55,086 nt of DNA from UBA1227 sp045629305 (GCA_045629305.1 JAZQQZ010000020.1:1-55086), one strand, 5' to 3'; shown: positions 33,357 to 43,689, counted from the stretch's first letter. Numbers and translations: made by a program. Notes: generated by a model from the sequence alone, not told the origin.

Positions 33357-34544
33357 ATGCCAAATTACGAAGTTTTATCAGATGATATTGAGGAACTTGT
33401 AAAATCAGGAAATCCATCGGAGTTCCGATCAGCAAATGCTGACGCGGTACGCCGTATTGATTGTGAACGTGACAAAGAAACATCTTGGCGTACTGCGTAC
33501 ATTCGCGACGCGGATAAGATTATGAACTGTCCGTTCTACAATCGATATGCGGATAAGACTCAAGTATTCTCACTCTATCAAAATGATGACATCACGCGCA
33601 GAGCACAACATGTACAGTTCGTCTCAAGAACTGCCCGCACAATAGGCGGAGCGCTTGGCCTCAATTTAGATTTAATTGAGGCGATTTCGCTCGGCCATGA
33701 CATTGGCCATACTCCGTTTGGCCATGCGGGTGAGAAATTCCTCGACGAACTCTACTTCGCGTCCGCCGGACGCCATTTCGCGCACAACATACATTCTGTG
33801 CGCGTGCTTGATGGAATTTATCCTTACAATATCAGTCTAAATACGCTTTCGGGCATTGCATCCCATGACGGTGAATTTGAACTCTCAGAATATAGACCAA
33901 GATCAATTGGTTCATTCGAGGAGTTCGATAAGCAAATTGAGGATTGCTATCTCGATAAAGCCAATATAAAGAAACTTGTACCATCTACCCTTGAGGGATG
34001 TGTAGTACGCATCTCGGATATAATTGCCTATCTCGGAAAAGACAGGCAGGACGCTCGCCTGGCAGGCCTTATAACTGAAGATGAGTTCACCGATGTTGCA
34101 ATAGGCAAAATCAATGCTGAGATTATCAACAATCTCATTGTGAACATAATCGAGAACAGTTATGGCAAGCCGTATATTAGGATGGATGATGAACATTTTG
34201 AGGCTTTGAAAACTGCAAAGACTGAGAATTATAAGCTTATCTATGAGGATAAGCGAGTAGGCGAGGAACTTAAGAATGTTGTAAAACCAATGATGGCGGA
34301 CATCTATGGACAACTCCTCGATGATCTTCATAGTGAGAATAAGAATTCTCCAATTTTCACCCATCATATTGATTATGTGAAATCGGCTCACTACGAGAGG
34401 AGAGAGCCTTATGAGGCATCGCTCTCTGATCAGATAGTGGTTGATTATATAGCTTCAATGACTGACGATTATTTTGTCGCTCTTTACCAGTATCTTTTCC
34501 CGAGTCAAGAGTTGAAGCTAACTTACAAAGGATATTTTAATTAG
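33357..34544 (+). CDS. diverged dGTPase-like HD hydrolase
   Basis: A 395-residue HD protein homologous to dgt at 27898. ATG 33357 is preferred over the GTG at 33345 because AGGTG (33343-33347) is then well placed. Conserved: DKTQVFSLYQNDD, the histidine in TRRAQHVQFVSRTARTIG, the pair in SLGHDIGHTPFGHAGE and the aspartate in RISDIIAYLGKDRQDARLAG. Changed relative to the paralogue: RRLKHKTQ becomes NRYADKTQ, and NHDIDDAERAG becomes GKDRQDARLAG. Metal ligands stay, but substrate-contacting positions differ and it is 64 residues longer. It is probably still a nucleotide phosphohydrolase, with another specificity or only a regulatory role. Confidence 0.88.
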   Translation: MPNYEVLSDDIEELVKSGNPSEFRSANADAVRRIDCERDKETSWRTAYIRDADKIMNCPFYNRYADKTQVFSLYQNDDITRRAQHVQFVSRTARTIGGALGLNLDLIEAISLGHDIGHTPFGHAGEKFLDELYFASAGRHFAHNIHSVRVLDGIYPYNISLNTLSGIASHDGEFELSEYRPRSIGSFEEFDKQIEDCYLDKANIKKLVPSTLEGCVVRISDIIAYLGKDRQDARLAGLITEDEFTDVAIGKINAEIINNLIVNIIENSYGKPYIRMDDEHFEALKTAKTENYKLIYEDKRVGEELKNVVKPMMADIYGQLLDDLHSENKNSPIFTHHIDYVKSAHYERREPYEASLSDQIVVDYIASMTDDYFVALYQYLFPSQELKLTYKGYFN

Positions 34545-34555
34545 GAGGCATATAA

Positions 34556-35773
34556 ATGTCAGAATTCAAAACAAATTACCCAACGCTGTTTATACACGGC
34601 CTTCTCGGTTTCGGTGCAACAGATGGCGTTTCTGAGTACTTCCCATACTTCGGTATGTCAGTACTTGGTAAGAAGAGAAACCTTGTAAAGCATCTTCGCG
34701 AAGAGGGCTATGAGGTTTACAACCCATCAGTTGGTCCTGTAAATAGTGCATGGGACCGTTCATGTGAGCTTTGGGCTCAGATTTTCGGTGGCACAGTAGA
34801 CTATGGTAAGGTACATTCAGAGAAGTATGGCCATGAGAGATATGGTCGTACATATGAGCACGGTCTTATTGAAGACTGGGGTACACCAGGCGATCATGAG
34901 AAGATCAACATCGTTGGTCACTCATTTGGTGGTCCTACAGTAAAGCAGTTCGCTCATCTCATCGCATTTGGTTCACAGGAAGAGGTTGATGGTACACCAG
35001 CTGATGAACTTTCACCACTCTTCAAGACAGATAAGCCTCAGAAGATTCATACTGCTACAACACTTACAGGTGTTAATAACGGTACAATCTTCGCTACATT
35101 GTTCGGCCGCAAGGGTATGATCGTTCTTACATCACTTGTTATGACACTTGGTGTTGTTACATCTAAGATCGGTTTCTCTAAGTTGTATGACTTCCGTCTC
35201 GATCAGTGGGGTGTAGATACTAACCCTGCACATCTCGATCCTAACAACTTAAAGTTCGTGAGCCCATTTGATCATCTTGATGCTTATAAGAAGTATACTA
35301 AGAACTATGAAGATTCAATCGCTCACGAGATGCAGATTGACATCATTCAGGATGTAATCAATCCTAAGCAGAAAGTAAACCCAGGCACATATTATTTCGC
35401 AAGACGTGGCCATCGTTCATTCCCACTTACAAAGTCTAAGTGGCTTCCAACTAAGGACATGAACCCACTTTGCGCATTCGCTGGTGTATTCTGCGGAACA
35501 TGGAACTCAAGAAAGTTCAAGAAGAAATATAATGTTGGCGCAGACTGGATGCCAAATGACGGTTTCGTAAACGTAATCGGTCAGAGTGCTCCACTCAATC
35601 AGCCTTCAATCGAATGGTCAGCAGCTGAGACAATTAGACCTGGTATCTGGTATAATATGCCAGTAGAGTACAAGGATCACGTTTCTTGGAACGGCCTTGG
35701 AGAGCGTCCAGGCACATACTATCAGTACTATGAAGAGATGATGGAACTCTTCCGCTCACTTCCAGACGCATAA
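34556..35773 (+). CDS. alpha/beta-hydrolase lipase of the staphylococcal/Geobacillus type, without signal peptide
   Basis: A 405-residue lipase-like enzyme starting MSEFKTNYPTLFIHGLLGFG at ATG 34556 (AGGAGG site). Family I.5/I.6 landmarks are clear: YNPSVGPVNSAWDRSCEL, GGTVDYGKVHSEKYGHERYGRTY (region of the zinc-binding Asp and His residues in the Geobacillus enzymes; cited in part), the nucleophile in IVGHSFGGPTVKQ (GxSxG), DWMPNDGFVN (probable catalytic Asp region) and EYKDHVSWNG (probable catalytic His). Homologues are normally secreted with a signal peptide and often a propeptide; here the protein begins directly at the fold, so it appears cytoplasmic. Last gene of the tmk run. Confidence 0.88.
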   Translation: MSEFKTNYPTLFIHGLLGFGATDGVSEYFPYFGMSVLGKKRNLVKHLREEGYEVYNPSVGPVNSAWDRSCELWAQIFGGTVDYGKVHSEKYGHERYGRTYEHGLIEDWGTPGDHEKINIVGHSFGGPTVKQFAHLIAFGSQEEVDGTPADELSPLFKTDKPQKIHTATTLTGVNNGTIFATLFGRKGMIVLTSLVMTLGVVTSKIGFSKLYDFRLDQWGVDTNPAHLDPNNLKFVSPFDHLDAYKKYTKNYEDSIAHEMQIDIIQDVINPKQKVNPGTYYFARRGHRSFPLTKSKWLPTKDMNPLCAFAGVFCGTWNSRKFKKKYNVGADWMPNDGFVNVIGQSAPLNQPSIEWSAAETIRPGIWYNMPVEYKDHVSWNGLGERPGTYYQYYEEMMELFRSLPDA

Positions 35774-35784
35774 GTATAAAACTA

Positions 35785-35813
35785 AAAGCCCGCCTTATCG
35801 GCGGGCTTTAATT
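35785..35813 (+). terminator. bidirectional intrinsic terminator
   Basis: AAAGCCCGCC (35785-35794), loop TTATC, GGCGGGCTTT (35800-35809), flanked by AATTTTATT on the plus side and TTTTAGTTTTAT on the minus side. It ends both the lipase gene and the converging addBA-SGNH unit. Confidence 0.93.
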
Positions 35814-37007
35814 TTATTCAAAAATATTAAGTGGGATATTGTCGACAATAAGCTTGCCACCGGCATCGTTTATGTGGAGATTGTCATTGCCGAGGAGTCC
35901 TGGTCTTACTTTGGCAGGATCATCTGGATTTTTGATTACCTCATCTATATCGAGGAAGTAGTCGAAGATGTCCTTATTGGCTCTTGTAATATCGTTATAC
36001 TTATTTCTAAGTTCTTCTTTCTCAGGACGCCAGTCAACGCATTCACCGAATGGGATAACTGTCATAAGAACTGTTTTAGAACCCATAGAGTGAAGTTTAC
36101 TGTTAATCTCCTTGACTGAAGCAAAGACTTCCTGTGGGTTAGGCTTCTGTGATTTTGGAGCACTGATGGAACCATATTCAATGAAGTCGTTGATACCTTC
36201 AAAGAAGAGGGTATAGGCGATGTTGTCATATGGGAAGATATCATCGTCAAATCTTGTCTTGGCAGCGATGCCATAGAGGCCCTGTGCTGGGAACATCCAG
36301 TGACCATCAAGATTTACGCGGTTACCCATGATTGATTTGTTGATCACTGAGTATTTTCCAGGGAAGTTTTCACGGATTTTAGCTTCAAATTGATTGGACC
36401 AATGGCCCTGTTGGGTAAGAGAGTCACCGAAGAGTACAATTGCCTTGGCACCATCGGAGTTCTTAAGTTCAACTGAGTCAATAAGAGGGATTGGCTTTGC
36501 GAGGTCGAAGCCAAGTATTTTCGCGGCAAGAAGTCTCACACTGTCTCGAACACGTGGCGTATGCACGAGTTCTTCGGTGTGAGTGAGGTCGCCACGACGG
36601 TTGATAAGTGTAATATTATCAAGCAAATTGCCACTTCTAAGTGAACCTTTTTCTACGTAAATATTTACGCAGAAATACTCTCCGGATTTAACGCAGAAGT
36701 CGATTGGATCAGTTGTGATTTGCATTCCTTTTTTAAGAATTAGCTTTTTCTGACCCATATAAGTGACGTCTGTAAAGTCGTTTGGCTTTACAACACCGTC
36801 TTTATCGCAGTGCGAGACGGTGATTCCGCCTATTGAGACGTTGCTATCGAAGTATCTTGCACGGGCATTAGAAAGATTGATTCTAATTGCTTCGCCACTG
36901 ATAGCAGAGTTTATGATAAAGCGGTAAGTCTTCTTCTTTGAAGGATAATAGAAGAATGAGAGGGCAGAGTGTGCCTGTCCCCAAGTCATTACCCAATTGC
37001 TTGACAT
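35814..37007 (-). CDS. SGNH/GDSL-family hydrolase
   Basis: A 397-residue esterase-like protein from ATG 37007 (TTAGGAGGG site). The N-terminal 170 residues look like a beta-rich accessory domain beginning WVMTWGQAHSALSFFYYP. The SGNH core has block I VLFGDSLTQQG (Ser nucleophile about residue 217), the glycine in SIMGNRVN, block III FEGINDFIEYG and block V NDNLHINDAGGKLI with the Asp-x-x-His pair. All four catalytic blocks are present. Related XynE-like enzymes remove acyl groups from sugars. No signal peptide is visible. It follows addA by 15 bases. Confidence 0.9.
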   Translation of the reverse strand: MSSNWVMTWGQAHSALSFFYYPSKKKTYRFIINSAISGEAIRINLSNARARYFDSNVSIGGITVSHCDKDGVVKPNDFTDVTYMGQKKLILKKGMQITTDPIDFCVKSGEYFCVNIYVEKGSLRSGNLLDNITLINRRGDLTHTEELVHTPRVRDSVRLLAAKILGFDLAKPIPLIDSVELKNSDGAKAIVLFGDSLTQQGHWSNQFEAKIRENFPGKYSVINKSIMGNRVNLDGHWMFPAQGLYGIAAKTRFDDDIFPYDNIAYTLFFEGINDFIEYGSISAPKSQKPNPQEVFASVKEINSKLHSMGSKTVLMTVIPFGECVDWRPEKEELRNKYNDITRANKDIFDYFLDIDEVIKNPDDPAKVRPGLLGNDNLHINDAGGKLIVDNIPLNIFE

Positions 37008-37022
37008 ATAATCCCTCCTAAT

Positions 37023-40000
37023 TTATATAACAATAATTTCTTTATCGAGTGAGAATGCGTAGATATAGCATTCTTTAACTTCCATGCCTGTGATTTGCTG
37101 TATGGCTTCGCGGTATGTGAGAAGCTGTGATATATAGCGCTCACGGAATTCATCTTCAGTGCCGCTTCTATCGGTTTTATAATCGACAATTATGAGCTTG
37201 CCATTCTCTTCAAATACACAGTCGGCAATACCTTGTGAGAGAACTGTTTCGCTCTTTAACTCCTCTGGGAGATCATCTCTAAATCTCTCGGCAGGAATAA
37301 GAACGGCAAATTTCTTCTCTCGCATTATATTATTGCTCTTTTTCATACGGTTGTATATATCTGATTTGAAGAAGTTCGCAATCTTTTCTGTATCAATTGA
37401 ATCCGCTTCAATATCACTGAAATATCCTTTATCTTTAAGTGCCTGAAGTTCCGCTTTTGCATCACTCGCAGCCTTCTCGAAGTCTGCGAACTGCATAAAG
37501 CGGTGGAGACATGTACCTTTCTGTGCGGCTGTAAGCCTGCTTCCAGTCGCGAACTCTGGCTTCGCATTTGCGAAAAACCTTTCGCTAAAGCCCATGGCTT
37601 CAGTCGCAGATGCGGAGCGTTTCGTTGGTATAGAATTCAATATTTCATAAGGATATTCATAGGACAGGCGCTCTTTAATTTCAGATAGTGCAGCACTGTC
37701 GAAATTAGTTGATAATTCCAGTGCTTCATTTTCTTCTTCATCCAGAATTGCTGGATCAATTGTGAATGAGAAAGGCATTGAAGGGGTCTTACCTTTATGG
37801 TTTACTGCCATGAGAATAATATTTAAGAAATTAGTCGATTTTGCAATCATATAAGAATTGATTGTTCCAGTAGTTGGATCAAAGTCACCCTTCATGCTTA
37901 TTTCATCGATTTTTTCTTCAAGAGTTTTGCCTTTGTTAGGAGAGAGTGAACCTACTAGAATCAGCTTTTCTTTTGCTCTTGTCATAGCAACATAAAGAAC
38001 TCTAAGCTTCTCTGCCATTTCGTAATAGATATTGCCATTCTTTATCTGACTAAATACGAAAGAAGGAAGGGTATCATATGTGTCTTTATCACAAGTTTTT
38101 ATACCGATTTTAAAGTCTTTTCCGAAGAACATTGGATCGCGAGAAGTATTAAACTCTTTGCCGAGGTCTATTATGAAGCAATATTTGAATTCAAGACCTT
38201 TACTTTTATGAATTGTCATAAGTTTTACTGCATCAGTGGAAGCTGAAATAAGCGATGCAGAACCTGGTTCTATCTCGTTATCTACTAGAGTATCAAGGTA
38301 TTTTATGAAATTGCCTATACCAATATCACTGCTCTGCTCATATTCGTCAGCATATTGAGAGAGAAGCAGGAGATTGGCCTCCCTCTGAAGACCGTTAGGC
38401 ATTGCAGCAATTATATCTGGATAGAGTGTTTCATCATAGATAAGACGAATGAGGTCTCCAACAGGCATGGTGATTGAGAGCTTTCTATATCTCATAATAG
38501 TCTCATATGCACCATGGAATTTATCTGTCTCTGATTTCTCAAGAATGGAATAAAGAGTGTCACTTTTCTTTCCTTCGAGTCTTAGAGCTGCCATATCATC
38601 AGGTGTAAAACCGAAGACAGGAGACATGAGAGTTGCAAGCATATCTATATCTTTCTTTGGGTTGTCAATTGTTCGAAGAACAGAAAGCATTGCCTTTATA
38701 TCGGAAGTCTGTAAAAATTCCACACCACCGTCGAAAATTACAGGAACATTGGCTGCCTCTAAAGCATCTGCAACAATTTTTCCACGGCCTTTAACAGTGG
38801 ACATTAAAATTGCAAAGTCTCCATATGAGAGCTCGCTATTTTCGGCTTTGGCATTCTTTATATAATTGATTACAAATTTTGCTTCTTCTAAAAGTCCTTT
38901 CTTGTTTATTATATGAATCTCAGTGTCGATTCTGCTTGCGTCACATGCATCGTTATGACCGTGAAGCAGTTGTTCACTCGCATCTTGATAGTTGATATCG
39001 CCACACTCTTTGGTCATAATCTGATCAAAAATGAAGTTGACAAAATCAACTATACCAGCATTACTTCTGAAGTTTTCACCAAGGGTTATGTTGCCTGGAT
39101 GAGTCTTTTTCTCGACGAAGAGTTCAGGCATAGCATTTCTAAAACCGTATATGCTCTGCTTGACATCGCCTACGATAAATAGGTTGGTGAGTTCCTTCGA
39201 GAGGGCGCAGAATATGGCATCTTGAAGTTCGTTGGTGTCTTGATATTCATCAATAAGAATTTCATGGTATGCACTGGACATGCTACTTGCAAGTTCAGTT
39301 TTATTGCCGTTTTCATCAATTAGAAGATTGAAAGCAATGTGTTCAATATCACTGAAATCGAGATAATTCTTTTCTGATTTTAATTTGTTGTAGTTGTCAC
39401 TATATGCTCTTATTATTTCAATGAATTTTTCGAGCATAGGTAGTTGAACTTTGAGGTCATCGTCTAAATATATGTCGCCATAAGCAAAATATTTCTTTAG
39501 TTTATCACAGTTTTTAGTTAATAACTTTTTAGCCTCTTCCCTATAGTATTTAAGCATTAGGCCTTCTGGTTCTTTGGCACCTTCAAATTTGCTTGACCAA
39601 GTGACTGGGCTGTAAGTTACATTGAAAGCATTTTTAAAGTCCTTATTTTGGATGAAAGTTGCAACTTCTTTTAGAGCGGTAAGCTCAGGTGTGACGTTGC
39701 ATGTGACAATATCGTCATTAAAGAATTTAATGCCATTTTCGATACCATTTATATAGCAATTTATAATAGGCATGAAATTCTTTATTGCATTGTCTATGGA
39801 ACCATCTTTATTTTTATAGAAATCTATTGAGTGATCTAGCACTTTATTTGGATATCTATATGACTGCATTTTGTCGTATGCGGTCTTAACATATGGTTCT
39901 ATTTTCATGAGGAGTGCTTCGAGCATTGCAAACTCCTCTGAGTCCTCTTCATAGAAAGAACTCATTGTTGCAATAAGGGCGGAGTTCTGATATGACTCTT

Positions 40001-40397
40001 TGATTCCACCCTGGAGAATCTTGAAATCAGGTGCGACACCTGCCGATTCAAAGTTCTGCCTTACGAGGTCAGAACAGAAGGCATCAATCGTATAGATGCT
40101 AGCAGAAGGTACCAGCATCTGTTGCTTTGCAAGATCCTTATTGGAAGGATCTTCTTTTAATTTTTCGGTTATTGCAACAGAGAGGCGGGAACGAATCTCA
40201 GCTGTTGCTGCTCTGGTATAAGTAACGATAAGAAGCTCATCTACGCTACATTCACCGTTTATAACCATATTGATAATACGGTTGATAAGAACTGTTGTTT
40301 TGCCAGAGCCGGCAGCAGCACTTACAACGATTTCGTGACCGCGCTCATTTATGGCCTTCGTCTGGCTTGGGGTAGGAGTAAATTTAGTCAATTTCAT
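37023..40397 (-). CDS. addA: helicase-exonuclease AddAB, AddA subunit
   Basis: Helicase-nuclease subunit for double-strand break resection; 1124 residues. UvrD-type helicase motifs: SAAAGSGKTTVL (Walker A, residue about 31), LIDEYQDTNELQ (motif II), GDVKQSIYGFRNA (motif III) and LMTIHKSKGLEF (motif V area). The C-terminal RecB-like nuclease has GIADCVFEENGKLIIVDYKTDR, containing the catalytic Asp and the D-Y-K motif. It starts at ATG 40397 right after AAAGGAGG and overlaps addB by 14 bases. The pair replaces RecBCD in this organism type. Confidence 0.97.
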   Translation of the reverse strand: MKLTKFTPTPSQTKAINERGHEIVVSAAAGSGKTTVLINRIINMVINGECSVDELLIVTYTRAATAEIRSRLSVAITEKLKEDPSNKDLAKQQMLVPSASIYTIDAFCSDLVRQNFESAGVAPDFKILQGGIKESYQNSALIATMSSFYEEDSEEFAMLEALLMKIEPYVKTAYDKMQSYRYPNKVLDHSIDFYKNKDGSIDNAIKNFMPIINCYINGIENGIKFFNDDIVTCNVTPELTALKEVATFIQNKDFKNAFNVTYSPVTWSSKFEGAKEPEGLMLKYYREEAKKLLTKNCDKLKKYFAYGDIYLDDDLKVQLPMLEKFIEIIRAYSDNYNKLKSEKNYLDFSDIEHIAFNLLIDENGNKTELASSMSSAYHEILIDEYQDTNELQDAIFCALSKELTNLFIVGDVKQSIYGFRNAMPELFVEKKTHPGNITLGENFRSNAGIVDFVNFIFDQIMTKECGDINYQDASEQLLHGHNDACDASRIDTEIHIINKKGLLEEAKFVINYIKNAKAENSELSYGDFAILMSTVKGRGKIVADALEAANVPVIFDGGVEFLQTSDIKAMLSVLRTIDNPKKDIDMLATLMSPVFGFTPDDMAALRLEGKKSDTLYSILEKSETDKFHGAYETIMRYRKLSITMPVGDLIRLIYDETLYPDIIAAMPNGLQREANLLLLSQYADEYEQSSDIGIGNFIKYLDTLVDNEIEPGSASLISASTDAVKLMTIHKSKGLEFKYCFIIDLGKEFNTSRDPMFFGKDFKIGIKTCDKDTYDTLPSFVFSQIKNGNIYYEMAEKLRVLYVAMTRAKEKLILVGSLSPNKGKTLEEKIDEISMKGDFDPTTGTINSYMIAKSTNFLNIILMAVNHKGKTPSMPFSFTIDPAILDEEENEALELSTNFDSAALSEIKERLSYEYPYEILNSIPTKRSASATEAMGFSERFFANAKPEFATGSRLTAAQKGTCLHRFMQFADFEKAASDAKAELQALKDKGYFSDIEADSIDTEKIANFFKSDIYNRMKKSNNIMREKKFAVLIPAERFRDDLPEELKSETVLSQGIADCVFEENGKLIIVDYKTDRSGTEDEFRERYISQLLTYREAIQQITGMEVKECYIYAFSLDKEIIVI

Positions 40398-43300
40398 TTC
40401 CTCCTTTCAACATATCAAGTGCTTCGTCTTTGGTGATTTCTTCAACCTCGTTGAAAAGTTCATCTTCGTTTTCGAAGCCACATACATTCTTATAGTCACA
40501 GTAATCGCAACCTGTGTGTTCGTCATGACGCATAGGGTTTACTTTAATATATCCGTTTTGCAGATTGTCTACCATGCTGTTGACAATACCTGTTACACCG
40601 GTTTCGATTTCACCGAATTCAGCAAGAGATGCGAGCTCGTTTTCGTCAAATTTATAGAATACTCCAGCTTTCTTGTTCTCAATAGCATTGAGAACATCCT
40701 CTTCGTCAAGGAAGAGTCCACTGCTATGAGCTTTTTTAAGTCTTTCAGACTTGATATCCTCGTCGGTTGCATCTCTATTAGTTATACTTAATTTGGAATC
40801 TGATGCCTTGTAATAAAGAACGGCAGCAGGGGTGGCATTGAGTTGTTTCTTTGCAGCGAAAAGATACAGAAGCATCTGAAGATTAAGACCTTTTACAACA
40901 TTGCTAAGGTCGAAATCTTTTACATATGATTTGTAGTCAACAACTCTGATATATGTCGTGCCATCAGGCGCAACATACTTGTCGACACGGTCAATATCGC
41001 CCTTGATATCAGCTTTATCGAACGAATCCTTTATTTCATATTCGTATTCTATTGGTATGAATGATGAGACTTTGAACTCTTCACACATTCTATCAATTAC
41101 ATTACGAATGGTCTTTATAAGCCTATTGTATTTGTAATTGAATGTGACGTCTTTTAATGTGTCACCAGCATAATTTTCATTTATATATTTTTCGAGATAT
41201 TTGCTGATTTCGGAGTCCTTATCGGCATCTGACATGTTCTCGAAAGTGGTCTTATCATTGTTCCTTAGAATTTGTTCAAGAACATAGTGAATGACAGTGC
41301 CTCGGATCTGGTTGTCGAGTGAGACACGTCTTATTGGATATGCGCCTATTCCATGCTTGCAGAAATATTGGAATGGACAGTTGTGATAGACCTCGATACG
41401 AGATGCGGAGAGGCCCATATGCTCGCCAAATAGTTTGACTGCAAGGTCCTTGTCCTTAATCTCTTTAGGCTCATTCTTGATTATGCTATCGAGTGCTTCG
41501 AATTTGCCCTCATAGTCTTGGCTGTCTTTGAGGGCCTCTTTGATTGTATTGTATTGCTCGATATTTTCAGCGGAACGCTTGTGGTATCCACTTGCATAAG
41601 TCTTAAAAGATGATTCTTCAGTCTCTGAGAAGAAATATGCATCAAGATTACCAAATTCAATTGGTTTGACGTTCTCGAAACGTTCTTCAATATCCTTAAA
41701 GATACAAGAAGGGGAGAGTTTATCCTCAGTACCCTCTGTTGTATGGTACGAAACGATGAGCTTTTCGGTGCTGCTTGTCAGCGCGGAGTATGCGATGAAG
41801 CGCTCGTCACTTGCGGCGAGTTCGTTTGAAAGTGAGAGGTTGAGACCGAGCTCACTATTAATAATTTTCCTATCATTGCTTGTAAGGAGAGTTCCACTGG
41901 TGATATTTTCAGGGAACTCGCCCTCTACGCATCCGCAGACGAATACTACTTTTGGACTCGCAAGACGAATTCTGTCTGCGGATCCTATGATGAGTTCATC
42001 GATTCCATGAGGGAGGGTGCCGAGCGAAGACATATCGCATACTGCGCAGAAAAGCTCATAGAAAACGGTGATGTCTATAGGGTCATCACCCTGGATTGTG
42101 TATAGCTTATTGAGTACATCAACGAAGATTTCCCAAACTGCATTTTGTTCCGTAGCTACGTCCTCGAAATCGGTTTCAGCAATGCTTCTAGCATACACAA
42201 GAAGGGCAGTTTTAATATTGATTTTTTCGAGGTAATTGTATATTTCTCGGCAGATGTCAAGTGATTTCACTTTACAGCCTGGTGTAATACTCGATTTTAG
42301 TTCCAAAATAGGGGTTATAAATTTGTCACGAATCTTATTGATGTACTCGAGATGTTTCTTGGCTTTGGTCTCGCTGCCTGGGTCTTTATTCTTCTGATAA
42401 TTTTGAAAATCTGCTTCCCATTCAGCTCCATCAATATTCCAAATAAATACGTAGTTCTCAAGATCTAAGGCTTCATCCTCGCTTAATCCAGAGAGACCTG
42501 TCTTAAGCATTGCAAGGAGATCAAAGGTACTCAGCTCCTTCCTTGAAAGAAGGGAGATAAGTGCCTTGCAATAGATGATAAGCGGCTGGTTGATAACCGG
42601 CTGGCGCTTATCTTCATATACTTTTATGCCGAAGCGTGAGAGAGCGGCGAGAAGCTCGCCTTTGTAGTCGTCCTCATGTCTTGTGACGACTGCCATGTCG
42701 GAGAGGCGAAGGCCGTCCTCACGCATAAATTTACGAATTCTAGCAGCGATATATGTGCACTCTTCGTATTTCGTATTGGCCTCAAGAAGGGTGATGCTAT
42801 CTGTTTCATCAGTGAATTTGTCCTGGTCTGCAGTGAGAAGATTTTTCTCAAGGAAAAGAAGTGCTTTGTCCTCTGTTCTATGACCATTGAGTCTAATTAT
42901 TTCAGAGTCTTTGTCAACGATTTTGTCAAAGACATCTTTGACTGCTGCGAAAATCATAGATGTATCATTCTCGTTCTCGTCGAGAGGGAGGGTGATATAG
43001 AGCTCTTTAGCACAATTCTTGAACTCATTTATGATAGCGAGTTCCTGGCCTGTAAAGCCTTTAAATGCGTCGATACAGATGGTGTAATCGCTGAAAATGT
43101 CATTATCACGAATAGCTTTTAAGACCTGATTTATGATTAGGTCTTCGTCTGTGTACGAGTTGAGTTCAAGAAGGGAATTGTACTCATCTAAAATGAGCTT
43201 AATATCTTTGAATTTCTTGTTGAGAGTTTGATTGCTTGTCTCTTTAAGGTCATCAGCTTTAATGCACTGCTTATTGAACTCTGAGAAAAGAGTGATGAGA

Positions 43301-43656
43301 TCACGTGAGAGGAATGTCTTATCAGCTTGAACTTTGTAGAAGTCCAAGTTGTCCTGAATGCCAGTTAAGGCGTGTAAAAGGAGTATGATTTTATCGGAGT
43401 CATCAAGCATGACACCATTCATTCCACCGACTCTACGATTGATAAAATCGGTGAGTCTTGTGAAACTTAAAACTTCAATTTTATTGCCGATTATAGGGCC
43501 GTAATTTTCAAGGAGCGCGCGTTCACAGGTATAAGAAAACTGCTCGGGAACAATGAGGAGAAGCTTGTCTTCTCCGGACTTTGCCTTGTTTCCGAGGAGT
43601 TCACGCACGTATGTAGTTTTACCGGAACCGGAACGGCCAATAACGATTTTAAACAT
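40384..43656 (-). CDS. addB: helicase-exonuclease AddAB, AddB subunit
   Basis: Partner of AddA with a nuclease domain and an inactive-helicase-like core; 1090 residues from ATG 43656, which follows GAGAGGTG; an upstream ATG at 43671 lies before that site. Walker A is IGRSGSGKTTYVRELL near the N-terminus. The C-terminal nuclease is marked by GDIDRVDKYV and RVVDYKSYVKDFDL. The four-cysteine iron-sulfur staple is complete: one Cys in HNCPFQYFCKHG and three in HTGCDYCDYKNVCGF. The gene has its own promoter and reads away from murC. Confidence 0.96.
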   Translation of the reverse strand: MFKIVIGRSGSGKTTYVRELLGNKAKSGEDKLLLIVPEQFSYTCERALLENYGPIIGNKIEVLSFTRLTDFINRRVGGMNGVMLDDSDKIILLLHALTGIQDNLDFYKVQADKTFLSRDLITLFSEFNKQCIKADDLKETSNQTLNKKFKDIKLILDEYNSLLELNSYTDEDLIINQVLKAIRDNDIFSDYTICIDAFKGFTGQELAIINEFKNCAKELYITLPLDENENDTSMIFAAVKDVFDKIVDKDSEIIRLNGHRTEDKALLFLEKNLLTADQDKFTDETDSITLLEANTKYEECTYIAARIRKFMREDGLRLSDMAVVTRHEDDYKGELLAALSRFGIKVYEDKRQPVINQPLIIYCKALISLLSRKELSTFDLLAMLKTGLSGLSEDEALDLENYVFIWNIDGAEWEADFQNYQKNKDPGSETKAKKHLEYINKIRDKFITPILELKSSITPGCKVKSLDICREIYNYLEKINIKTALLVYARSIAETDFEDVATEQNAVWEIFVDVLNKLYTIQGDDPIDITVFYELFCAVCDMSSLGTLPHGIDELIIGSADRIRLASPKVVFVCGCVEGEFPENITSGTLLTSNDRKIINSELGLNLSLSNELAASDERFIAYSALTSSTEKLIVSYHTTEGTEDKLSPSCIFKDIEERFENVKPIEFGNLDAYFFSETEESSFKTYASGYHKRSAENIEQYNTIKEALKDSQDYEGKFEALDSIIKNEPKEIKDKDLAVKLFGEHMGLSASRIEVYHNCPFQYFCKHGIGAYPIRRVSLDNQIRGTVIHYVLEQILRNNDKTTFENMSDADKDSEISKYLEKYINENYAGDTLKDVTFNYKYNRLIKTIRNVIDRMCEEFKVSSFIPIEYEYEIKDSFDKADIKGDIDRVDKYVAPDGTTYIRVVDYKSYVKDFDLSNVVKGLNLQMLLYLFAAKKQLNATPAAVLYYKASDSKLSITNRDATDEDIKSERLKKAHSSGLFLDEEDVLNAIENKKAGVFYKFDENELASLAEFGEIETGVTGIVNSMVDNLQNGYIKVNPMRHDEHTGCDYCDYKNVCGFENEDELFNEVEEITKDEALDMLKGGNEID

Positions 43657-43689
43657 TGTCGCACCTCTCATAAATGTTGATTAAATTTT

